From Methanoregula sp. UBA247 (lineage in GTDB: Archaea; Halobacteriota; Methanomicrobia; Methanomicrobiales; Methanospirillaceae): a DNA stretch of 31,136 nucleotides. Within the stretch, counting starts at the first letter, position 1, and each line of letters begins with the position of its first letter. A model generated the notes under the pieces. The model saw nothing but the letters and a program-made list of their open reading frames with translations, did no database searches and was not told the DNA's origin. The stretch lies in NCBI GenBank assembly GCA_002495055.1, contig DADR01000020.1:40619-71754 (forward strand). Direction: 5' to 3'. Shown here in pieces: positions 29,860 through 31,136 of this stretch. Position numbers and translations under genes: made by a program.

Positions 29860-30984
29860 ATGGTCAGATTCGAGACCGTGAGTGATGATACCATCAAACG
29901 GGGCGACTGCACGGATATTTATTTTGTGCGCACAGAAGAGACGCTGAAGGAGGATTCAATCAACCCGGTGGTCTCTATGGAGGTGACTGCTTCCGCACTG
30001 CCGGATACCTGGGCGATATTCTGCGGACTGTCGGATGTAATCATGCTTCTCGAGGGTCTTAGAGTAACGGTTGATGCAATGCCGGAGGGTTCGCTGTTTT
30101 TTAAAAACGAACCGGTCCTGCGGATTTATGGACATTACCTTGATTTTTGCCGGTACGAGACCGCAATACTCGGGTTCCTCTGCCATGCCTCGGGTGTTGC
30201 CTCGGCTGCTGCCCACATCACACGTGCTGCCCGGGGTCGTCCGGTCTATTCTTTCGGCTCTCGCCGGCAGCATCCGGCGATTGCAGGAATGATTGAACGA
30301 GCTGCATGGATCGGCGGTGTTGACGGGGTCTCCAACATCTGTGCTTCGGGAGGGATGCCCATTGTCGGGACAATGCCGCATGCTTTTGTGATGTGTTATG
30401 ACAAACCGGAAGATGCCTGGCGGGCATTTAACAAACACGCCCCACAAGAGATCCCAAGGATCATGCTCTGCGACACCTACTGCGATGAAAAGTCCGAGTC
30501 CCTGCGGGCAGCGGAATGCGGGGCAACGGCAGTACGGCTCGATACTCCCCGTTCCCGGCGCGGGAATATGCAGGCGATTATCGATGAGGTACGCTGGGAA
30601 CTGGATGCGCATGGGCATTCCGGCGTAAAAATATTTTTATCCGGCGGTGTGACCCGGGAGGAAGTGCTCCAGTACCGGAACAGTGTTGATGCGTTCGGTG
30701 TCGGGGGTGCAATAGCGAATGCACCGGTGATCGACTTTGGTATGGATATCGTGGAGATGGAGGGCAGGCCCAAAGCCAAACGGGGCAAGCGGAGCGGAGT
30801 GAAGCAGGTATACAGGATGCCGGACGGGACACACCGGATACTTCCGGTCTCACACCCGGTTCCCCAGGGCGGAGCTCCGCTGATTGAGCGGTTTATTGAT
30901 AACGGGCGGATTATGCGCCGGTCTGATATGCAGGAAGCACGGGTGCGGGTACGGGAACAACTCTCCGGGCGTATGAATGAATAA
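29860..30984 (+). CDS. pncB: nicotinate phosphoribosyltransferase
   Basis: A 374-residue cytosolic enzyme of the nicotinate/quinolinate phosphoribosyltransferase family that makes nicotinate mononucleotide from nicotinate and PRPP in NAD salvage. Visible marks are KRGDCTDIYFVRTEETL at the N-terminus, ETAILGFLCHASGVA, SFGSRRQHPAIAGMIERAAW with the conserved Arg/His, GTMPHAFVM, IMLCDTYCDEK, VRLDTPRS, IFLSGGV and GVGGAIANAP (phosphate-binding turns). The C-terminus is short, of the archaeal form. ATG 29860 is chosen because the protein then starts as homologues do. An in-frame ATG at 29779 would add 27 residues of a different character. No strong ribosome-binding site is seen. Confidence 0.92.
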   Translation: MVRFETVSDDTIKRGDCTDIYFVRTEETLKEDSINPVVSMEVTASALPDTWAIFCGLSDVIMLLEGLRVTVDAMPEGSLFFKNEPVLRIYGHYLDFCRYETAILGFLCHASGVASAAAHITRAARGRPVYSFGSRRQHPAIAGMIERAAWIGGVDGVSNICASGGMPIVGTMPHAFVMCYDKPEDAWRAFNKHAPQEIPRIMLCDTYCDEKSESLRAAECGATAVRLDTPRSRRGNMQAIIDEVRWELDAHGHSGVKIFLSGGVTREEVLQYRNSVDAFGVGGAIANAPVIDFGMDIVEMEGRPKAKRGKRSGVKQVYRMPDGTHRILPVSHPVPQGGAPLIERFIDNGRIMRRSDMQEARVRVREQLSGRMNE

Positions 30985-31082
30985 TCCACCCTGTTTTTTC
31001 TCCCCGATTGCTTTCCGCATTGTTTTTAATGCATCTGTCTGACTGATATTTGCCTGGTTTTGCATGCAGGATGAGCCCAATT

Positions 31083-31092
31083 CTTTTAACCA
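31083..31092 (+). promoter_or_regulatory. TATA box of the right-end tRNA
   Basis: CTTTTAACCA lies about 28 bases before the first base of the tRNA, as expected for an archaeal TATA box serving a tRNA transcribed with a very short leader. Confidence 0.45.
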
Positions 31093-31115
31093 ATGCCGTT
31101 CAACATTGGTAGAGC

Positions 31116-31136
31116 GGGCTGGTAGATCAGTGGTAG
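31116..31136 (+). tRNA. tRNA, 5' part only, cut by the window edge
   Basis: GGGCTGG acceptor strand, T8 A9, D-stem GATC, A14, G15, then GG of the D-loop. All standard tRNA positions are met. The GATC D-stem with AGTGGTAG is typical of archaeal tRNA-Ala among others, but the anticodon is outside the window. Confidence 0.8.

Noticed and set aside
1..31136. CRISPR array, integrase or complete insertion sequence
   Set aside because: No regularly spaced direct repeats, Cas proteins, integrase or transposase frames were seen anywhere in the window.

Overview
The window looks like about 31 kb of a methanogenic archaeon's chromosome, most likely a Methanoregula-like member of the Methanomicrobiales. 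The support is an archaeal-type methionyl-tRNA synthetase, a 5'-deoxyadenosine/MTA deaminase (DadD type) with a purine nucleoside phosphorylase, PKD and PGF-pre-PGF surface proteins, an archaeal-type superoxide dismutase, and TATA boxes about 25-30 bp upstream of apparently leaderless genes. The genus is an inference; no rRNA or mcr gene is present. The window is cut at both ends inside tRNA genes that point outwards.

Layout. (1) 1-4027: 5' part of a tRNA, a DHH phosphoesterase, an unrecognised Cys-containing protein, and metG. (2) 4280-8289: an oxidative-stress and iron block with superoxide dismutase, a divergent ferritin-like/VIT1 membrane protein, a membrane-anchored sulfite-oxidase-fold protein, a small Cys/His (HNH-like) protein split by a frameshift in a run of seven A, and a peroxiredoxin relic with three frameshifts. 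(3) 8381-11237: a fused N-carbamoylputrescine amidase/agmatine deiminase, an orphan hairpin resembling an IS605-type right end, and a small membrane protein with an XRE-type regulator. (4) 11657-15915: two divergent surface proteins, a PKD plus beta-helix lipoprotein and a seven-repeat propeller with PKD and PGF-pre-PGF domains. (5) 15999-19567: a Trm5/Tyw2-like methyltransferase, pirin, an FkbM-type methyltransferase and a TauE/SafE permease. (6) 19696-25158: a PglD/NeuD-like acyltransferase, a beta-keto acid cleavage enzyme, an 896-residue adenylation-carrier-thioesterase protein and a nitroreductase. (7) 25667-29324: a tight minus-strand operon of nucleoside phosphorylase, deaminase, secreted metallo-beta-lactamase/lamin-tail protein and DUF3006 protein. 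(8) 29487-31136: a small membrane protein, nicotinate phosphoribosyltransferase and the start of a tRNA.

The best candidate for something undescribed is region 6. A free-standing A-T-TE protein has no condensation domain, and its A4 region looks like an acyl-acid ligase rather than an amino-acid adenylation domain. It lies in one direction with an acyl-CoA-producing enzyme family and an acyl-CoA-consuming enzyme family, in an archaeal lineage where carrier proteins are uncommon. A small-molecule pathway is plausible but not shown. Secondary points are the AguB-AguA fusion, frameshifts concentrated in homopolymers in two neighbouring genes, and several orphan non-coding structures.
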